Shown here: piece after piece, positions 23,798 through 35,680 of the stretch
Numbering within the stretch: position 1 is the stretch's first letter
How the letters are laid out: every line of letters begins with the position of its first letter
Assembly (NCBI RefSeq): GCF_009937955.1
Contig: NZ_AP018439.1
Span: 3,224,001 to 3,288,000 of the forward strand
Direction: 5' to 3'
Length of the DNA stretch: 64,000 nt
Origin: Undibacterium sp. KW1
GTDB lineage: Bacteria > Pseudomonadota > Gammaproteobacteria > Burkholderiales > Burkholderiaceae_D
Translations under genes and position numbers: made by a program
Notes under the pieces: model-generated
Told to the model about the DNA's origin: nothing
Seen by the model: the letters and a program-made list of their open reading frames with translations, nothing else
The model's database searches: none

Positions 23798-24628
23798 TTA
23801 TTGCAGACCAAACATCGCCAGTCCATTCTTATAGGCGATGCGCTCTGCCACATCTGCTGGCAACTCACTGAGCATGCGGCGATAAAAGGCGATCAATTGC
23901 GGCACTTCATCCCAGCGTGATGTGACCCAGGTATCGGTGCCAAGCACGAACCTGTCGGGGTAGCGCAAAAACAGGCGTTTCCATTGCGGATTAAGACTAG
24001 CGTTTTGCTCAAGATCAGAACGGAAAGACAGCTCACCAACCAGATTGGGATATTGCGCAAACACGGCTTCGACTTTATCCGGTGAAGTACTCATGCCGAT
24101 ATGTGCCCAGATCAGCTTGACGCCGGGTGCGTGCTGCAAAATACGCTCTATTGCATCCTCATCGGAATGGGCATGCAACCACAAATCACGGGCCTTGGCC
24201 AGCCTGGCAATTTTTGCCATATAAGGTGCATCAGCATCCTTGCCGAAGATATGGAATTCACCTATGCCACGATAAATACCGCGCTGCAGTTCTTTTTCTA
24301 CAAAGCGTTCTATATCGGGATTGGCAAACCAGTCATGCCTGTCAGGCTGTACTCTGTAAGGACGCAAGAAAGGGACGATCTTGATATCAGGTGCATTTTG
24401 CGCAATCAAATCCAGCGTGCCATCATTCGGGCGACTGGTTGCCAATACGGCCCGTATACCAAGCTGTCGCCACAAGGCGATGACGCGTTGTGGTGACCAG
24501 GTATTGCGCGCCTCGATGTTGTAATGCATGTGGGCATCAAATATGGGCAAAGGTTCTGCTGCTGATGCAATAGCCGAAATCATGACCAGGGAGCAGGTCA
24601 ATAAGAAACCCTGTAGTAGTCTTTTCAT
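23798..24628 (-). CDS. Exported metal-dependent amidohydrolase (TatD/amidohydrolase-2-like)
   Basis: 276 residues from MKRLLQGFLLTCSLVMISAI, a Sec signal ending ASAAEP. The mature protein is a TIM-barrel hydrolase: metal ligands are suggested by FDAHMHYN (H-x-H), the His of WLHAHSDED, LIWAHIGMS and the Asp of VLGTDTW. The family cleaves amide or ester bonds or decarboxylates aromatic acids; the substrate is not apparent. I prefer the Met at 24628 because GGGAG lies 7 nt upstream; the Met at 24634 would be only 1 nt from it. Confidence 0.8.
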   Translation of the reverse strand: MKRLLQGFLLTCSLVMISAIASAAEPLPIFDAHMHYNIEARNTWSPQRVIALWRQLGIRAVLATSRPNDGTLDLIAQNAPDIKIVPFLRPYRVQPDRHDWFANPDIERFVEKELQRGIYRGIGEFHIFGKDADAPYMAKIARLAKARDLWLHAHSDEDAIERILQHAPGVKLIWAHIGMSTSPDKVEAVFAQYPNLVGELSFRSDLEQNASLNPQWKRLFLRYPDRFVLGTDTWVTSRWDEVPQLIAFYRRMLSELPADVAERIAYKNGLAMFGLQ

Positions 24629-24706
24629 AGCCATGCTCCCTTTGCCAAATTTGATACCTCTTTTGAAGCAAGAATACACGCTATGAAACAAGCGTCAACG
24701 CTCTGA

Positions 24707-26095
24707 TTACAACATCCTGGCAATCAAGGCTTTTTCATGCCTGGCATCCAGCGGAATACGTACCTTATGCCCTGCCCCGCCTATGATGTTCAGTGGCTGA
24801 TTATCGGTATTACGCATCTCGGCCAGCCTGATCATTTCATTGCCATTTGGTGAAATGATTTCTATCTCATCGCCAACAGCAAAGCGGTTTTTAACTTCGA
24901 CTTCTGCCCAGCCATCTGTCACTTGCAAGACTTGCCCCACATACTGGCTGCGGTGCGCCTTCGACACGCCCTCCATGTAATTTTGGTGCTCTTGTGTATG
25001 ATGGCGCTGATAAAAACCATCGGTATAGCCGCGATTGGCGAGTCCATTCAACTGACCCAGCAAGTCAGTGTTAAACGGACGACCAGCGACAGCATCATCT
25101 ATCGCACGCCTGTAGGTTTGGGCGGTGCGGGCAACATAGTACAAGGACTTGGTGCGCCCTTCGACCTTCAATGAATCGATGCCAATTTTTGCCAGACGCT
25201 CTACATGCTCAACAGCGCGCAAGTCTTTTGAATTCATGATGTAGGTACCATGCTCATCTTCAAGTATGGGCATGAACTGACCTGGTTTACCACTCTCCTC
25301 TATCAGGTAAGGACGATCCGCCAATGGATGGCGTGGCATGTCGCCCATGGCAGAAAAAGATTGATTGGCTTCTTCCAGCGCCTGCTGGTAATTGAATTTG
25401 ATACTTTCAACCGGGATGCGTGCCAGATCACCAGTTTCATTTTCTGCCGCATTTTCGACCTTATAGTCCCAGCGGCAGGAATTGGTACAGGTACCCTGGT
25501 TGGGGTCGCGATGATTGAAATAGCCAGACAACAGGCAACGCCCTGAGTAAGCTATGCACAGAGCGCCGTGCACGAAAACTTCCAGCTCCATATCCGGGCA
25601 TTGCTGGCGTATTTCCTCTATTTCATCGAGCGACAATTCACGCGACAGGATCACGCGGGTCAGGCCCATCTTTTTCCAGAATTTGACATCGGCCCAGTTG
25701 ACGGCATTGGCCTGTACTGACAGATGTACAGGCACTTCTGGCCATTTTTCACGCACCATCATGATCAGGCCGGGGTCGGCCATGATGAGTGCATCCGGCT
25801 TCATGTTGATGACTGGCTCCATGTCGCGCAGATAGGTTTTGAGTTTGCTATTGTGCGGGAAGATATTGCTGGCGACGAAAAACAATTTGCCACGCGCATG
25901 AGCACCATCTATGCCCTGCTGCAATACATCGAGGGTAGAGAATTCATTATTGCGGGCACGCAGGCTATAGCGTGGCTGGCCTGCATACACTGCATCGGCA
26001 CCAAAGTCGAAAGCGGCATGCATTTTTTCCAGCGAACCGGCGGGCAGGAGAAGTTCCGGGGATTTTATTGCGTTTTTTACTGAGGCGACAGACAT
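24707..26095 (-). CDS. trhP: U32-family tRNA uridine-34 hydroxylation protein (TrhP/YegQ type)
   Basis: 462 residues with the U32 signature: ELLLPAGSLEKMHAAFDFGA at the start, ELEVFVHGALCIAYSGRCLL, then NQGTCTNSCRWDY. The four cysteines in the latter two segments are thought to bind an Fe-S cluster. Family knowledge: TrhP introduces the C5 hydroxyl of U34 in tRNAs using prephenate, the first step toward (m)cmo5U. Older annotation calls it collagenase or peptidase U32. Length and N-terminus match the E. coli YegQ class. Confidence 0.88.
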   Translation of the reverse strand: MSVASVKNAIKSPELLLPAGSLEKMHAAFDFGADAVYAGQPRYSLRARNNEFSTLDVLQQGIDGAHARGKLFFVASNIFPHNSKLKTYLRDMEPVINMKPDALIMADPGLIMMVREKWPEVPVHLSVQANAVNWADVKFWKKMGLTRVILSRELSLDEIEEIRQQCPDMELEVFVHGALCIAYSGRCLLSGYFNHRDPNQGTCTNSCRWDYKVENAAENETGDLARIPVESIKFNYQQALEEANQSFSAMGDMPRHPLADRPYLIEESGKPGQFMPILEDEHGTYIMNSKDLRAVEHVERLAKIGIDSLKVEGRTKSLYYVARTAQTYRRAIDDAVAGRPFNTDLLGQLNGLANRGYTDGFYQRHHTQEHQNYMEGVSKAHRSQYVGQVLQVTDGWAEVEVKNRFAVGDEIEIISPNGNEMIRLAEMRNTDNQPLNIIGGAGHKVRIPLDARHEKALIARML

Positions 26096-26183
26096 GGCAG
26101 GGGAATCCGAAAAGAAAAATGTCTGCGATGATAAGCCCCTGCCCTGTCAGCTCAAAATTTACTTTTACAGAATTTGATGCAGA

Positions 26184-27059
26184 TCAATCCCGGCGCATGT
26201 CAGTCAATTCATTGAAAACCAGCGCAGTCAACACAATAGCCCCACCTATCATGCTCGATTGCGCGGGCACCTCACCTGCCCCCAGCCAGGCCCAGATCGG
26301 CGCCAGCAAAACTTCAAGCAAGGACAGTAAGGCGATCTCTGGCGCAGACAGGCTATTGGATGCCTTGACCATCAGCATACAAGGCAAACCTAACTGAAAA
26401 AATCCCAAAATCGCCAGAATGGCAATGTCGTGCATGGAGGTATGGAATGGCCAGGCCAATGGCAACATGATCAATGCCGACAAACTGCCGCCAACAAACA
26501 CCGCAGGCACCAGATCTACGGCATGCCCGCCTTTTTTCAGGATGATGACGTTGATAGAAGATGCAAACGGGATACCCAGCGCGATCAGCATACCTGCCAG
26601 GCCGCGGCTATCCACCTCGGTCAAACTGCCAGCAAACATCCAGCACATACCCACACCTGCGGCGGCAATTGCCCACCAGGTACGCGCGGGTATATGCTGG
26701 CGCAATATCATCCATGCCAGGAAGGCAGTGAACAAGGGTGTCAGGCTTTCCATGATGGAGGTATTGGCGACCGTGGTCATGGTCAGGGCAATCATGAAGC
26801 AGCTATACATGGTGGCCCACATACAACCAGACAAAAAGCCTATCTTGCCCAATAATTTAAGGCGCGGTATGAAGGCCCATTTGTATTGTCTGAGCATGAC
26901 GCCTGCAATAAAAACTGCGGCAAAAAAACTGCGCCAAAAAGTAACTTCAAAATTACGTGCCACTTCGAGGTGACGGGTAAATACACCGGCAATACTCCAC
27001 AAAGTAGCAGCACAAATCATCAGCATCACCGCTTTGCGGTGAGACATTTTATTTTGCAT
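26184..27059 (-). CDS. EamA/DMT-family transporter
   Basis: About 291 residues with ten hydrophobic segments in two EamA repeats (first LMICAATLWSIAGVFTRHLE, second from MLIALGIPFASSINVIILKK). It ends LLEVLLAPIWAWLGAGEVPA, a typical second-repeat close. It probably exports a small metabolite or amino acid across the inner membrane. The longer frame begins in the typA terminator and is rejected; starts at 27059 or 27047 are both possible. Confidence 0.85.
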   Translation of the reverse strand: MQNKMSHRKAVMLMICAATLWSIAGVFTRHLEVARNFEVTFWRSFFAAVFIAGVMLRQYKWAFIPRLKLLGKIGFLSGCMWATMYSCFMIALTMTTVANTSIMESLTPLFTAFLAWMILRQHIPARTWWAIAAAGVGMCWMFAGSLTEVDSRGLAGMLIALGIPFASSINVIILKKGGHAVDLVPAVFVGGSLSALIMLPLAWPFHTSMHDIAILAILGFFQLGLPCMLMVKASNSLSAPEIALLSLLEVLLAPIWAWLGAGEVPAQSSMIGGAIVLTALVFNELTDMRRD

Positions 27060-27070
27060 ATGGGTCCAAA

Positions 27071-27119
27071 TAAAAAAACCCGTTTGACCCTGACCAGACT
27101 GGCTAGAGCAAAACGGGTT
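27071..27119 (-). terminator. Rho-independent terminator between typA and the EamA gene
   Basis: Stem AACCCGTTT / AAACGGGTT with a 25-nt loop, followed on the minus strand by T7. It ends typA transcription. Confidence 0.75.
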
Positions 27120-27176
27120 GATTTTCATGCGGCAGTACTAGAACACTAGCCGCCGCATTAGTCAGAGCAGATCACG

Positions 27177-29009
27177 TTATTCGCGTGATGCTTTTTTACG
27201 TTCGTGCTCTTTCAGGAAACGCTTGCGCAGACGAATGCTCTTTGGTGTAACTTCTACCAGTTCATCATCATCAATAAACTCAACCGCGTATTCCAGGCTC
27301 AACTGGATAGGTGGCACCAGGCGTACCGCTTCATCCGTACCGGAAGAGCGAACGTTGGTCAATTGCTTGCCCTTGATCGGGTTCACAACCAGGTCATTGT
27401 CACGGGAATGGATACCGATGATCATACCTTCATACACTGGGTCATTGTGGCTGACGAACATACGACCACGGTCTTGCAATTTCCAGATAGCGTAAGCAAC
27501 TGCGGCACCATCATCTTGCGAGATCAGTACGCCATTGCGACGGCCACCGAGTTCACCTTTGGAATTGTCGACTGGTGCGTACTCATCAAACACGTGGCTC
27601 ATCAAGCCTGTACCGCGTGTCAGTGTCATGAATTCGCCCTGGAAGCCGATCAGACCACGTGCAGGAATACGGTATTCCAGACGGACACGACCTTTGCCGT
27701 CCGGTTCCATGTTTTGCAGGTCACCACGACGACGACCGAGTTCTTCCATGACGCCACCCTGGTTGACTTCTTCTACGTCTACTGTCAGGTTTTCATAAGG
27801 TTCGTGGCGTTCGCCATCCACCATTTTAAAGACCACGCGTGGACGGGATACCGCCAGCTCAAAGCCTTCACGACGCATGTTTTCGATCAGGATAGTCAGA
27901 TGCAACTCACCGCGACCAGAAACTTCGTACGTGGAATCATCGCCTTCAGCCTGCACAACGCGCAAAGCCATATTGGATTTCAATTCACGTTCCAGACGGT
28001 CACGGATTTGACGTGTCGTCACGAATTTACCTTCGCGACCAGCCAGTGGAGAGCTGTTAACCATGAAGTTCATGGTCAGAGTTGGTTCATCAATCTTCAA
28101 CATCGGCAAGCCTTCTGGCGTGTCCGGTGCGCAGATGGTGGAGCCGATACCGATTTCTTCGATACCATTGATCAGGACGATGTCACCTGCCAGTGCCTCA
28201 TCAACCAGAACGCGGTCCAGGCCTTTGAAAGTCAATACCTGATTGATACGTGCCTTGGTTGGCTTGTCATCAGGGCCATTCATCCAGACCACATCTTGCA
28301 AACCTTTTACACGACCACGCAGGATACGGCCAACGCCGATTTTACCGACGTAGGAAGAATATTCCAGGGAGGTGATCTGCAATTGCAGAGGACCATCTGG
28401 ATCATCTTCACGCGCAGGAACGTGTTTCAGGATAGCGTCAAACAATGGTTCCATATTGCCATCGCGCACAGTGTCTTCCAGGCCAGCATAGCCCTTGAAG
28501 CCGGATGCATACACGATAGGGAAATCGAGTTGCTCGTCAGTTGCGCCGAGTTTGTCAAACAGTTCAAAAGTCGCATTAACTGCTTTTTGTGGATCAGCGT
28601 TTTCACGGTCGATCTTGTTAACGACAACGATAGGTTTCAAACCCAGAGCCAGCGCTTTACGCGTCACGAAACGTGTTTGCGGCATTGGGCCTTCTTGCGC
28701 ATCAACCAGCAACAAAACGCTATCTACCATGGACAGAACACGTTCTACTTCACCACCAAAGTCAGCATGGCCCGGTGTATCGACGATGTTGATGTGTGTG
28801 CCTTTGTATTCAACAGCACAGTTCTTGGACAAAATAGTGATACCGCGCTCTTTTTCGATATCATTCGAATCCATAACACGGGCATCAACCTGCTGGTTGT
28901 CGCGGAAAGTACCGGACTGACGCAATAACTGGTCAACCAGAGTGGTTTTGCCGTGATCGACGTGAGCGATAATGGCGATGTTACGAATAGCGCGTTTTGA
29001 AGTAGACAT
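27177..29009 (-). CDS. typA: Ribosome-associated GTPase TypA/BipA
   Basis: 610 residues, the usual length. G1 is [11 protein letters not shown] near residue 15, switch II is [12 protein letters not shown] and G4 is [10 protein letters not shown]-like domains II, III and V follow, with the TypA-specific C-terminal domain ([15 protein letters not shown]). The protein binds the 70S ribosome and helps 50S assembly at low temperature or stress. It lies 123 bp downstream of truB on the same strand, probably with its own promoter. A long open frame on the opposite strand (27204-28928) is a coding shadow. Confidence 0.97.
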   Translation of the reverse strand: MSTSKRAIRNIAIIAHVDHGKTTLVDQLLRQSGTFRDNQQVDARVMDSNDIEKERGITILSKNCAVEYKGTHINIVDTPGHADFGGEVERVLSMVDSVLLLVDAQEGPMPQTRFVTRKALALGLKPIVVVNKIDRENADPQKAVNATFELFDKLGATDEQLDFPIVYASGFKGYAGLEDTVRDGNMEPLFDAILKHVPAREDDPDGPLQLQITSLEYSSYVGKIGVGRILRGRVKGLQDVVWMNGPDDKPTKARINQVLTFKGLDRVLVDEALAGDIVLINGIEEIGIGSTICAPDTPEGLPMLKIDEPTLTMNFMVNSSPLAGREGKFVTTRQIRDRLERELKSNMALRVVQAEGDDSTYEVSGRGELHLTILIENMRREGFELAVSRPRVVFKMVDGERHEPYENLTVDVEEVNQGGVMEELGRRRGDLQNMEPDGKGRVRLEYRIPARGLIGFQGEFMTLTRGTGLMSHVFDEYAPVDNSKGELGGRRNGVLISQDDGAAVAYAIWKLQDRGRMFVSHNDPVYEGMIIGIHSRDNDLVVNPIKGKQLTNVRSSGTDEAVRLVPPIQLSLEYAVEFIDDDELVEVTPKSIRLRKRFLKEHERKKASRE

Positions 29010-29132
29010 GATAGCGTTCTTATTGGGTAATTCTATGAGGTAAATCGGATAACCTGCGATTATAACATGTTGCAGCGCAAAAGTAGAAAAACTCCTATTA
29101 TTTCAAGGAGTTGCTACCGCGCGATGACACAA

Positions 29133-30065
29133 TTAATGTTCAGTGGCAATCAGGCGCTCGGGCGCGAGTATGCCGTATTCCTGCAACTGGGCAGAACCCA
29201 GCAACTGCCCATCTGATTCACGATAGACGCGAACGCGGCCAGTTTCAATGGGCAGTGTGACTTCTTCTTTATTTAATGCCAGCCGCTGGCCGTGCAGGAA
29301 GCGGCGCGACAGTTCACCTGTGAGGTAAACAGGATCAAAGCTGGACAACAAGGCATCAACCGGGGCAAGCAATGCCAGACGCTCTGGTTCTGGCAAGCTT
29401 TCGAGATGCTCCAGAGTAATGGATTTCTCCAATACCAGATGCCCCACACCGATACGGCGCAATTCCTTCAGATGTGCGCCGCAACCCAGCATTGCACCGA
29501 TGTCCTCACCCAGCACCCGCACATAAGTACCCTTACTGCATTTAACCTTGAGGCTCAAGAAAGGCGCTTCGTAAGCCAGCAACTCCAGTTCATGAATGGT
29601 GACACTGCGCGCTTCACGTTCCAGCGTGATACCAGCGCGTGCGTACTCATACAAAGGTTTGCCATCACGTTTGAGCGCTGAATACATGGGCGGCACTTGC
29701 TGTATCGGGCCAGTGAATTGCTGTAAAGCATGCAGGATTTGCTCAATGCTGACCGCTACCGGCTTTTCTTCCAGCACTTCACCTTCTGTGTCCCCGGTTA
29801 TCGTCGTGACGCCAAGGTGTACCACCGTAGTGTAGGTCTTGTCCGCTTCGAGTAAATCCTGGGAAAACTTGGTAGCTTCACCAAAGCACAGAGGTAGCAA
29901 GCCGGTAGCAAACGGATCGAGCGTGCCGGTATGTCCCGCTTTGGCGGCATTCAAAAAACGCTTGGCCTTGATCAGGGCGTCATTACTGGAAAAACCAACC
30001 GGCTTATCCAATAGCAATACACCGTGCACAGGCACACGCTTTCTTTTAATCTGCGGAGTCGTCAT
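29133..30065 (-). CDS. truB: tRNA pseudouridine-55 synthase
   Basis: 310 residues. Motif II is GHTGTLDPFATGLLP with catalytic Asp50. KTYTTVVHLG and SKGTYVRVLGEDIG complete the family signature. It modifies U55 in the T-loop of tRNA. It follows rbfA by 46 bp in the nusA-infB operon, the classical arrangement. Confidence 0.96.
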   Translation of the reverse strand: MTTPQIKRKRVPVHGVLLLDKPVGFSSNDALIKAKRFLNAAKAGHTGTLDPFATGLLPLCFGEATKFSQDLLEADKTYTTVVHLGVTTITGDTEGEVLEEKPVAVSIEQILHALQQFTGPIQQVPPMYSALKRDGKPLYEYARAGITLEREARSVTIHELELLAYEAPFLSLKVKCSKGTYVRVLGEDIGAMLGCGAHLKELRRIGVGHLVLEKSITLEHLESLPEPERLALLAPVDALLSSFDPVYLTGELSRRFLHGQRLALNKEEVTLPIETGRVRVYRESDGQLLGSAQLQEYGILAPERLIATEH

Positions 30066-30111
30066 GTTGTCAGCAGCCCGTTACCAGGCTGCGCAATGTA
30101 TCGTTCAGGAT

Positions 30112-30501
30112 TTATTCTTCGCCATCGTCTTTGGCGCGGATGGCATTGGCTTCATCTATCAGCTTCGACATGGCCATGCCGCGAATGGTGGATGTGTCGT
30201 GCACAAAATGCAGTTGCGGCAAAGTATGGATGCGCAGACGCAAACCCAGTTGATTGCGCAGGAAGCCAGCTGCCTTGACCAGGGCCTCAACAGTATTCTT
30301 GACGGCCACAGGATCATCTACCAGGGTAGTGAAATACACTTTTGCATGGGCGTAATCGGGAGTCAACTGTACTTCAGTCAGCGTGATCATACCTACACGC
30401 GGGTCTTTCAGTTCAGACCAGATGATTTCTGCCAGGTCTTTTTGAATCTGGTCTGCTACACGCAGGCCCCGACCAGGAATATTTTTGCTATGTTTTGCCA
30501 T
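30112..30501 (-). CDS. rbfA: Ribosome-binding factor A
   Basis: 129 residues with a type II KH fold: [20 protein letters not shown], the V-G-M-I-T-L-T-E core strand and [11 protein letters not shown]. It helps 16S rRNA 5'-end maturation and 30S assembly. It lies between infB and truB. A stable hairpin in the infB-rbfA gap precedes its ribosome site. Confidence 0.95.
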   Translation of the reverse strand: MAKHSKNIPGRGLRVADQIQKDLAEIIWSELKDPRVGMITLTEVQLTPDYAHAKVYFTTLVDDPVAVKNTVEALVKAAGFLRNQLGLRLRIHTLPQLHFVHDTSTIRGMAMSKLIDEANAIRAKDDGEE

Positions 30502-30527
30502 AATTTTCTTACATCTCCATAAACCAC

Positions 30528-30550
30528 AACCCCGGAACTAGTCCGGGGTT
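30528..30550. other. GC-rich hairpin between infB and rbfA
   Basis: AACCCCGGA / TCCGGGGTT, 9 bp with a 5-nt loop. No U-tract follows on either strand, so it is more likely an RNA-processing or stability element than a terminator. Confidence 0.6.
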
Positions 30551-30558
30551 ATCTTGAG

Positions 30559-33468
30559 TTACAGAGTACGTGCTATCTCTTGTACTTCAAATATTTCAAG
30601 CTGATCGCCAACCTGAATCTCGTTGTAGCCTTTCAGTGAAAGACCGCATTCCAGACCGGCTTTGACTTCTTTGGCATCGTCCTTGTAACGCTTGAGCGAA
30701 TCCAGCTCGCCTGTCCAGGTAACCACGTTGTTGCGCAGCAAACGAACAGAAGAGGTACGCTTGACCATGCCATCGGTAACCAGACAGCCGGCAATCGCGC
30801 CAACTTTGCTGACCACGAAAACCTGGCGAATCTCGACCATACCTATGATCTGTTCGCGCTTCTCTGGGGCCAACATGCCGGACAGGGCTGCTTTCACTTC
30901 ATCTACTGCATCATAAATGATGTTGTAGTAGCGGATGTCAACGCCGTTGGACTCTGCCAATTTACGGGCAGACGCATCAGCACGGGTGTTGAAGCCAATG
31001 ATGACCGCTTTGGAAGCGACCGCCAGATTGACGTCGGATTCGGAAATACCACCCACAGCTGCATGCACGACTTGTACACGCACTTCGCTGGTCGACAATT
31101 TGACCAGGGATTGCACCAGCGCTTCTTGCGAACCCTGCACGTCGGTCTTGACGATAATAGGCAGGTTCTTGACTTCGCCTTCGCCCATGTTTTCGAACAT
31201 GTTTTCGAGCTTGGCCGCTTGCTGCTTCGCCAGTTTGACGTCACGGAACTTACCTTGACGGAACAAGGCGATTTCACGCGCTTTGCGCTCATCTGCCATG
31301 ACCATGACTTCTTCACCAGCGGACGGCACTTCGGTCAGGCCTTGAATCTCTACCGGGATGGACGGACCAGCCTCTGAAATATTCGCACCATTTTCATCCA
31401 GCATCGCACGGACACGGCCATAAGAGGAACCAGCCAGTACCACGTCACCACGCTTCAAGGTACCGGACTGCACCAGGATAGTGGCAACAGTACCGCGACC
31501 TTTATCCAGACGCGCTTCCACGACCAGACCTTTGGCAGGTGCATCTATCGGCGCTTTCAGTTCCAGCACTTCAGCTTGCAACAAAACGTTTTCCAGCAGG
31601 GAATCTATACCCAGACCAGTTTTTGCCGACACTTGCACGAAAGGTGAATCGCCACCGTATTCTTCAGGCACGACGCTCTCAGCGATCAATTCCTGGGTCA
31701 CGCGGTCTGCATTACCACCTGGTTTATCAATTTTATTGATAGCAACTACCAGAGGCACACCAGCTGCTTTAGCATGGGCAATCGCCTCTTTGGTTTGCGG
31801 CATGACGCCATCGTCTGCTGCCACGACCAGAATAACAATATCCGTCGCCTTGGCACCACGGGCACGCATCGCGGTAAACGCTTCATGGCCTGGCGTATCA
31901 AGGAAAGTGATCATGCCACGCGGTGTTTCTACGTGGTAGGCACCAATATGCTGGGTAATACCACCGGCCTCGCCAGATGCGACTTTGGCGCGACGGATGT
32001 AATCCAGCAAGGATGTCTTACCATGATCAACGTGACCCATGACAGTGACCACAGGTGCGCGCGGGAAGGATTCATATTCGCCGTGCTCTGTGGCATCCGT
32101 CAACATCGCTTCCGGATCATCCAGTTTGGCAGCAAAGGCTTTATGGCCCATTTCTTCGACCAGGATCATTGCCGTTTCCTGATCCAGCACCTGGTTGATC
32201 GTGCACATCTGACCCAGTTTCATCAAATGCTTGATGACTTCTGATGCCTTGACCGACATTTTATGCGCCAGCTCTGCAACCGTCAGGGTTTCTGGTACGA
32301 ATACATCTTTGACGATGGCTTCAACCGGCGCCTGGAAGTTGGATTCACGGTCATCATGATGACTGTTGCGGCGACCTTTAGGACCGCCCTTCCAGCCATC
32401 ACGGCCACCAGAAGTATCACCACGTGTTTTCAGACCGCCGCCACGTTTTTTGGCAGCGTCTTCTTGCCAGGTTGATGACACATTGGCAGATTTGATTGCC
32501 TTCTTGTCGCCAACAGCTGGTTTTTTCTCGTCTTTTTTCTCGACTGCTGCACCAGGTTTTTTCTCAGCCACTTTTTTATCAGCAGGCTTGTGCAAAGTAC
32601 CTTCAGCAACCTTGGGAGCCGCTACAGGAGCAGGTTCCGCAGCTTTGGCAGGGCGACGTGCCGCGTTCATCATTTCTTTGATTTGCGCAACTTCATCAGC
32701 CACAGCTTTCCTGGCTTTTTCAGTAGCAGCAGCACGCTCAGTTGCTTCTTTCGCGTCAGCGGCGGCTTTTTTCTTCGCTTCTTCTGCTTCGAGACGTTTT
32801 TTATCTTCGTCAGCAGCAGCTTGAGCAGTTTGAGCGACCGGCACAGGTTTTACCTCGGCAGGCTTGGCATCTGCAGGCTTGGCGTTAGCACTCGCATTAA
32901 GCGCCTTGGCGGCAGCAGCAGCCTGCTCAGCCTTGACGCGTTCAGCTTCTGCCTTGGCAGCCTCAGCCAGCTCAGCTTCACGCATGGCTTGCGCCTGGGC
33001 TTCTTTTTCTGCTTCGAGCTTGGCCAGTCGTTCCTGCTTCTCCAGCAATTCAGCCTCCTGACGCGCGATCAGCTCAGCTTCGCGACGCGCCTCTTCGTCA
33101 AGGCGAGCCTGCTCAGCAGCATCTACTACAGGTGCAGTTGTCTGCGCTTCATCTGCGGGAGCATCGTCACGCTTGACGAAAGTACGTTTTTTACGAACTT
33201 CAACCTGAATGGTACGAGACTTCCCAGTCGCATCGGCTTGCTTGATCTCGGTCGTTTCCTTACGAGTCAAGGTGATTTTTTTCTTTTCGGTGTCCGCAGA
33301 AACGCCATGGGAACGACGCAGATGCTCCAGCAATTTATCTTTGTCTTCCTTTGTCAGCGAATCTGACGTCGAGCTCTTACTGACGCCCGCCGCACGCAAT
33401 TGCGTGAGCAGCAAATCTGCTGACATCTTTAGCTCGGTGGCAAATTGGGCTACGTTGTTACTCGCCAT
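30559..33468 (-). CDS. infB: Translation initiation factor IF-2
   Basis: 969 residues, long for the family because of a low-complexity Ala/Lys/Glu region (about 95-330). The N-terminal IF2-associated domain ([20 protein letters not shown]) is present. The GTPase domain starts near residue 475 with [12 protein letters not shown] (Gly478), and [15 protein letters not shown] and INKIDKP follow. The C2 domain at the end binds fMet-tRNA ([15 protein letters not shown]). It lies between nusA and rbfA with the usual spacing. Confidence 0.97.
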   Translation of the reverse strand: MASNNVAQFATELKMSADLLLTQLRAAGVSKSSTSDSLTKEDKDKLLEHLRRSHGVSADTEKKKITLTRKETTEIKQADATGKSRTIQVEVRKKRTFVKRDDAPADEAQTTAPVVDAAEQARLDEEARREAELIARQEAELLEKQERLAKLEAEKEAQAQAMREAELAEAAKAEAERVKAEQAAAAAKALNASANAKPADAKPAEVKPVPVAQTAQAAADEDKKRLEAEEAKKKAAADAKEATERAAATEKARKAVADEVAQIKEMMNAARRPAKAAEPAPVAAPKVAEGTLHKPADKKVAEKKPGAAVEKKDEKKPAVGDKKAIKSANVSSTWQEDAAKKRGGGLKTRGDTSGGRDGWKGGPKGRRNSHHDDRESNFQAPVEAIVKDVFVPETLTVAELAHKMSVKASEVIKHLMKLGQMCTINQVLDQETAMILVEEMGHKAFAAKLDDPEAMLTDATEHGEYESFPRAPVVTVMGHVDHGKTSLLDYIRRAKVASGEAGGITQHIGAYHVETPRGMITFLDTPGHEAFTAMRARGAKATDIVILVVAADDGVMPQTKEAIAHAKAAGVPLVVAINKIDKPGGNADRVTQELIAESVVPEEYGGDSPFVQVSAKTGLGIDSLLENVLLQAEVLELKAPIDAPAKGLVVEARLDKGRGTVATILVQSGTLKRGDVVLAGSSYGRVRAMLDENGANISEAGPSIPVEIQGLTEVPSAGEEVMVMADERKAREIALFRQGKFRDVKLAKQQAAKLENMFENMGEGEVKNLPIIVKTDVQGSQEALVQSLVKLSTSEVRVQVVHAAVGGISESDVNLAVASKAVIIGFNTRADASARKLAESNGVDIRYYNIIYDAVDEVKAALSGMLAPEKREQIIGMVEIRQVFVVSKVGAIAGCLVTDGMVKRTSSVRLLRNNVVTWTGELDSLKRYKDDAKEVKAGLECGLSLKGYNEIQVGDQLEIFEVQEIARTL

Positions 33469-33515
33469 TCAGTCCTCTTTTTCTATGTGCGCGTTATGAG
33501 ATTGAAACCCGTGAA

Positions 33516-35075
33516 TTACTTAGCTTCTACGAGTTTCCAGGCTTTGGCTAACAATGCCTTGGCCTGATCATCATATTTAGCGTCGATGAGTTTCATCTCA
33601 TCATCGGTCACATCTTCAAATGCATCTTTAATTAATTGACGTGCACGGTCTGCAGATAATGCCAAAATCGCGCCAAATTCGTCATAAGCCAATCCAGCGA
33701 AAGCCGCCAGGGTCTTGATACCAGCCAAACCCAGCTTGCCTGCAGTTACGCGGGTCATACCTTCGAGGTTGATTAATTCATCTTCCATACCTTCGAGACC
33801 TTCTTCAGAAGCAATTGCCTCTGTCAACAAAGCGTCACGAGCGCGGTTACGCAACTCATTAACAGTGTCTTCATCGAAAGCTTCAATTTCCAGCATTTCG
33901 CTGATCGGTACGTAAGCGATTTCTTCCAGGCTGGAGAAACCTTCATCTACCAGGATGTCGGCGACTTCCTGATCTACATCAAGTTTTTCCATGAACAGGC
34001 TGCGGATACCGGCAGTCTCTTGCTCGGCCTTATTCGCAGACTCTTCTGCCGTCATGATGTTGATTTGCCAGCCGGTCAATTCAGCGGCCAGGCGAACGTT
34101 TTGGCCACTGCGGCCAATTGCGATTGCCAGGTTTTCTTCATCAACGACCACGTCCATGCCGTGCTTTTCTTCATCCACCATGATGGATGAAACATTGGCT
34201 GGTGCCAGTGCGCCAATCACGAATTGCGCCGGGTCTTCAGACCACAGCACGATATCAACACGCTCACCACCCAGTTCGCCAGTCACTGCCTGCACGCGTG
34301 AACCACGCATACCAACGCAAGTGCCGATAGGATCAATACGTTTGTCGGCGGTGTACACAGCAATTTTTGCACGCACACCAGGATCACGTGCAGCAGACTT
34401 GATCACCAAGGAACCTTGCTCGATTTCCGGCACTTCCAGCTCGAACAACTTCATGATGAATTCTGGCGCCGTACGCGACAAGATAACTTGCGGACCACGT
34501 GCATTACGGTCTATGCGCAAAATATAGGCACGAACACGATCACCAACACGCAGATTTTCTTTGGGGATCATCTGATCACGTGGCAGACGGGCTTCAATCT
34601 TGCCAGATTCAACCACGGCTTCGCCGCGCTCCATACGCTTGATGGTACCTGTTACCAGGGAATCACCACGCTCCAGGAAGTCAGCCAGGATCTGTTCACG
34701 CTCTGCATCACGGATACGTTGCAAGACGACTTGCTTGGTATCTTGTGCAAAACGACGGCCAAAATCGACCGATTCAATTTCTTCTTCGATGTAATCATCA
34801 ACCTGAATTTCAGGATCGTCTTCCACTGCTTCAAAATGCAGGATTTCCTGATCTGGCAATTGCAGACCTGCCTCATCCGGCACCACGTGCCAGCGGCGGA
34901 AAGACCTGAATTCACCAGTATCGCGGTCGATTTCTACGCGAATATCGACTTCACCGGGAAAACGTTTTTTTGTCGCTTGCGCCAAAGCATGCTCCAGCGA
35001 TCCGAAAACAACCTCTTCATCGACGTTCTTTTCACGCGCCAGCACATCCACCAATAACAACAAATCACGACTCAT
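33516..35075 (-). CDS. nusA: Transcription termination/antitermination factor NusA
   Basis: 519 residues. The N-terminal RNA polymerase-binding domain ([20 protein letters not shown]), the S1 domain (about 135-200), KH1/KH2 ([39 protein letters not shown]) and two acidic C-terminal repeats ([19 protein letters not shown] and the second near 450) are in order. Its start overlaps the rimP stop by 4 bp, so they are coupled. It is the head of the nusA-infB-rbfA-truB group. Confidence 0.97.
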   Translation of the reverse strand: MSRDLLLLVDVLAREKNVDEEVVFGSLEHALAQATKKRFPGEVDIRVEIDRDTGEFRSFRRWHVVPDEAGLQLPDQEILHFEAVEDDPEIQVDDYIEEEIESVDFGRRFAQDTKQVVLQRIRDAEREQILADFLERGDSLVTGTIKRMERGEAVVESGKIEARLPRDQMIPKENLRVGDRVRAYILRIDRNARGPQVILSRTAPEFIMKLFELEVPEIEQGSLVIKSAARDPGVRAKIAVYTADKRIDPIGTCVGMRGSRVQAVTGELGGERVDIVLWSEDPAQFVIGALAPANVSSIMVDEEKHGMDVVVDEENLAIAIGRSGQNVRLAAELTGWQINIMTAEESANKAEQETAGIRSLFMEKLDVDQEVADILVDEGFSSLEEIAYVPISEMLEIEAFDEDTVNELRNRARDALLTEAIASEEGLEGMEDELINLEGMTRVTAGKLGLAGIKTLAAFAGLAYDEFGAILALSADRARQLIKDAFEDVTDDEMKLIDAKYDDQAKALLAKAWKLVEAK

Positions 35076-35557
35076 GCTTTGCGACTCCTAAAATCCACTT
35101 GCGGCACAAGGCGTGCCTTATCCACATCGGCGAGCGTAAACTCCAGCATGGCCGACCCATCTTTTACTTCAAATTCCAGCTTCAGATTTTCACCTTCAGG
35201 CTCATGCAAGATACCTTCAAAAGTCTTGCGATTTGGCGTGCCCGGCATGGGCATGCGCAATTTCACATTGGCTTTCTCACCAGCAAAACGCACGTAATCA
35301 GCGATTTTCTTGAGCGGCCTGTCGAGACCGGGAGAAGAAGTCTCCAGGCGACTGTAATTGACATTTTCCACCGTCAGCACATGCGATAACTGGTGACTGA
35401 CTTTTTCGCAGTCTTCCACCGTGATATTGCCGCGCTCGAGGTCTTCCGGTAAAAAATCAATATAAACCCTGAACAAGCCGCGCTCGGCCTGCTCAAAATC
35501 CACCAGATCATATCCGGTACCGTTGACGGTTTTTTCTATCAAATCCAACAAAGCCAA
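35072..35557 (-). CDS. rimP: Ribosome maturation factor RimP
   Basis: 161 residues. I place the start at the TTG at 35557 (GGAG lies 7 nt upstream), so the protein begins [10 protein letters not shown], as in betaproteobacterial homologues. The first 29 residues of the longer frame have no family counterpart. The family pattern is visible in [14 protein letters not shown] and FRVYIDF. It is needed for 30S maturation. The stop overlaps the nusA start. Confidence 0.92.
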   Translation of the reverse strand: MALLDLIEKTVNGTGYDLVDFEQAERGLFRVYIDFLPEDLERGNITVEDCEKVSHQLSHVLTVENVNYSRLETSSPGLDRPLKKIADYVRFAGEKANVKLRMPMPGTPNRKTFEGILHEPEGENLKLEFEVKDGSAMLEFTLADVDKARLVPQVDFRSRKA

Positions 35558-35680
35558 ACTTATTCTCCGAGAAACACACTGACAATTTGCAAACCGGGCG
35601 AAACCCGCTACAGGCCTGGCGATCCGGACTATTGAGCGTTGCACCGCAACTTACTCAACACGATATCAATCGCTAAAACC

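Noticed and set aside
27204..28928. A 574-codon open frame on the plus strand opposite typA
   Set aside because: The minus strand encodes a full-length, motif-complete TypA. The plus-strand product is Phe/His/Gln-rich with no family features and is a codon-bias shadow.
32590..33366. A 258-codon plus-strand frame opposite infB, and similar ones opposite nusA and rluB
   Set aside because: They mirror low-complexity or strongly biased coding on the minus strand and have no ribosome site or family features.
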